Positions 5,654-6,280 of a stretch of DNA of 6,280 nt are shown here, piece by piece. The DNA is from Halobacteriales archaeon QH_10_67_13. Lineage in GTDB: Archaea; Halobacteriota; Halobacteria; Halobacteriales; Haloarculaceae. The notes below the pieces were generated by a model. That model was not told where the DNA came from. It ran no database searches and saw only the letters and a list, made by a program, of their open reading frames with translations. Each line of letters begins with the position of its first letter. Position 1 is the stretch's first letter. The stretch lies in the NCBI GenBank assembly GCA_003021335.1, contig PXQL01000063.1, positions 1 to 6,280 of the forward strand, given 5' to 3'. The position numbers were made by a program, and so were the translations under genes.

Positions 5654-6280
5654 ATGACGGATATTACGACCTTCGGCGAAACGGCCCTTCAGCTGTCGCC
5701 CTCCGAGCGAGGTCGCCTTGTTCGGGCTGAGGAGATGGCGGTCCACGCAAGCGGTACCGAGAGCACCGCGGCGGTGGCCGCCGCACAGCTGGGGGCAGAG
5801 GCCGTCTGGCTCTCGAAGCTCCCTGAGACGCCGCTCGGTCGCCGGATCGTCGGCGAGCTGCGCGGCGCCGGCGTCGAGACAGAGATCGCGTGGGCGGATC
5901 ACGGGCGCCAGGGGATCCGGTTCTCCGAGCCGGCGGTCGCCCCGCGCGAGCGACGGACGATACACGACCACGAGAACGTGGCCGCGGCGACCGCGAGTCC
6001 CGGCGAGTTTCCGATCCGGCTCGTCCGGGAGCCGCCAGTGGTGTTTACGGCCCTGAGCACCGCCGTGCTCTCGGATCAGCTCACCGAGACCACGCGGGCG
6101 CTGTTGAGCGCGAGCGCCGACGCGGTCACCGCCGTCGGGCTCGATTACACGCCCGGGATCGCATCCTCGAGTGCCTACCGGGAGACGCTTGAGGCCGTCG
6201 AGAGTGGGGACCACGACGTCGTCGCGTTCCTGGCGGGCTACGGTTCGGGGAAGTCGGTGTTCGGCGCGCGGTGGCTGCTC
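5654..6280 (+). CDS. PfkB-family (KdgK-like) sugar kinase, N-terminal part, ending in an unexpected P-loop; 3' truncated
   Basis: The frame is open for 209 codons to the window end. Residues 1-180 follow the ribokinase/PfkB pattern of haloarchaeal 2-keto-3-deoxygluconate kinases: MTDITTFGETALQLSP, then a GTES motif where KdgK has GAESN, then LGAEAVWLSKLPETPLGRRIVGEL, the lid segment GRQGIRF, and TETTRALLSASAD and LDYTPGIASSSAYRETLEAV matching the core strand and helix. Such kinases phosphorylate KDG in the semi-phosphorylative Entner-Doudoroff route. Here substrate-pocket positions differ (ESN to EST, the aromatic pair after GRQG replaced by IRF), so the substrate is uncertain. The last residues give a hydrophobic strand VVAFLA, a perfect P-loop AGYGSGKS (194-201) and VFGARWLL, a pattern of P-loop NTPases such as terminases and not of PfkB enzymes. 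Either a divergent kinase with a chance motif or a fusion is possible. The C-terminal GAGD catalytic motif is outside the window. Confidence 0.75.
   Translation, partial: MTDITTFGETALQLSPSERGRLVRAEEMAVHASGTESTAAVAAAQLGAEAVWLSKLPETPLGRRIVGELRGAGVETEIAWADHGRQGIRFSEPAVAPRERRTIHDHENVAAATASPGEFPIRLVREPPVVFTALSTAVLSDQLTETTRALLSASADAVTAVGLDYTPGIASSSAYRETLEAVESGDHDVVAFLAGYGSGKSVFGARWLL

Noticed and set aside
5381..6214. 277-codon minus-strand frame opposite the small gene and the kinase-like gene
   Set aside because: Its composition is Arg/Gly-rich with no motif, and the plus strand carries recognisable kinase sequence through the same region.
1..6280. Search by eye for tRNA, rRNA, CRISPR repeats, insertion sequence ends and tandem repeats
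   Set aside because: No regularly spaced repeats, no transposase-like protein, no tRNA-like cloverleaf sequence and no terminal inverted repeats were seen.

Overview
The window looks like chromosomal DNA of a haloarchaeon (class Halobacteria). It is very GC-rich. The real reading frames encode proteins crowded with Asp and Glu, and several starts have a TATA-like box about 26-27 nt upstream and no ribosome binding site, which is the leaderless pattern of haloarchaea. The gene content fits: an archaeal-type isoprenyl diphosphate synthase end, a KaiC/RAD55-family ATPase, HerA, UspA and a KdgK-like sugar kinase. I cannot name the genus from sequence alone.

Layout, left to right. 1-263 (+): 3' end of a polyprenyl (geranylgeranyl/farnesyl type) diphosphate synthase. 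260-1027 (-): a DUF2797-like protein with a Cys-rich zinc-binding half and a GIY-YIG-like half, converging on the synthase with a 4-nt stop overlap. 1028-1170: divergent promoter region. 1171-2099 (+): a single-domain KaiC-family ATPase with an acidic N-terminal tail; the tail and the ATPase domain lie in different frames, so an apparent -1 frameshift sits at a CCCC run near 1253-1256. 2100-2322: a promoter-bearing intergenic stretch. 2323-2865 (+): a Nudix-fold protein whose catalytic Nudix box is degenerate. 2849-3277 (-): UspA, overlapping the Nudix-like gene end to end by 17 nt. 3359-5155 (-): HerA-like hexameric DNA translocase with HAS-barrel, Walker A and DEAH Walker B. 5156-5228: compact divergent promoter. 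5229-5585 (+): small conserved-looking hypothetical protein, followed by a perfect 8-bp GC hairpin. 5654 to the window end (+): N-terminal two thirds of a PfkB/KdgK-like sugar kinase, whose last residues unexpectedly form a perfect P-loop.

The genes do not form one pathway. The region is a dense patchwork of housekeeping genes (lipid synthesis, stress response, DNA end processing or translocation, sugar phosphorylation, a clock- or motility-type ATPase) in convergent and divergent pairs. No RNA gene, CRISPR array, insertion sequence or convincing defence system is visible. The items most worth checking are the frameshifted KaiC-like gene, the kinase-to-P-loop transition at the right edge, and the catalytically dead Nudix box.
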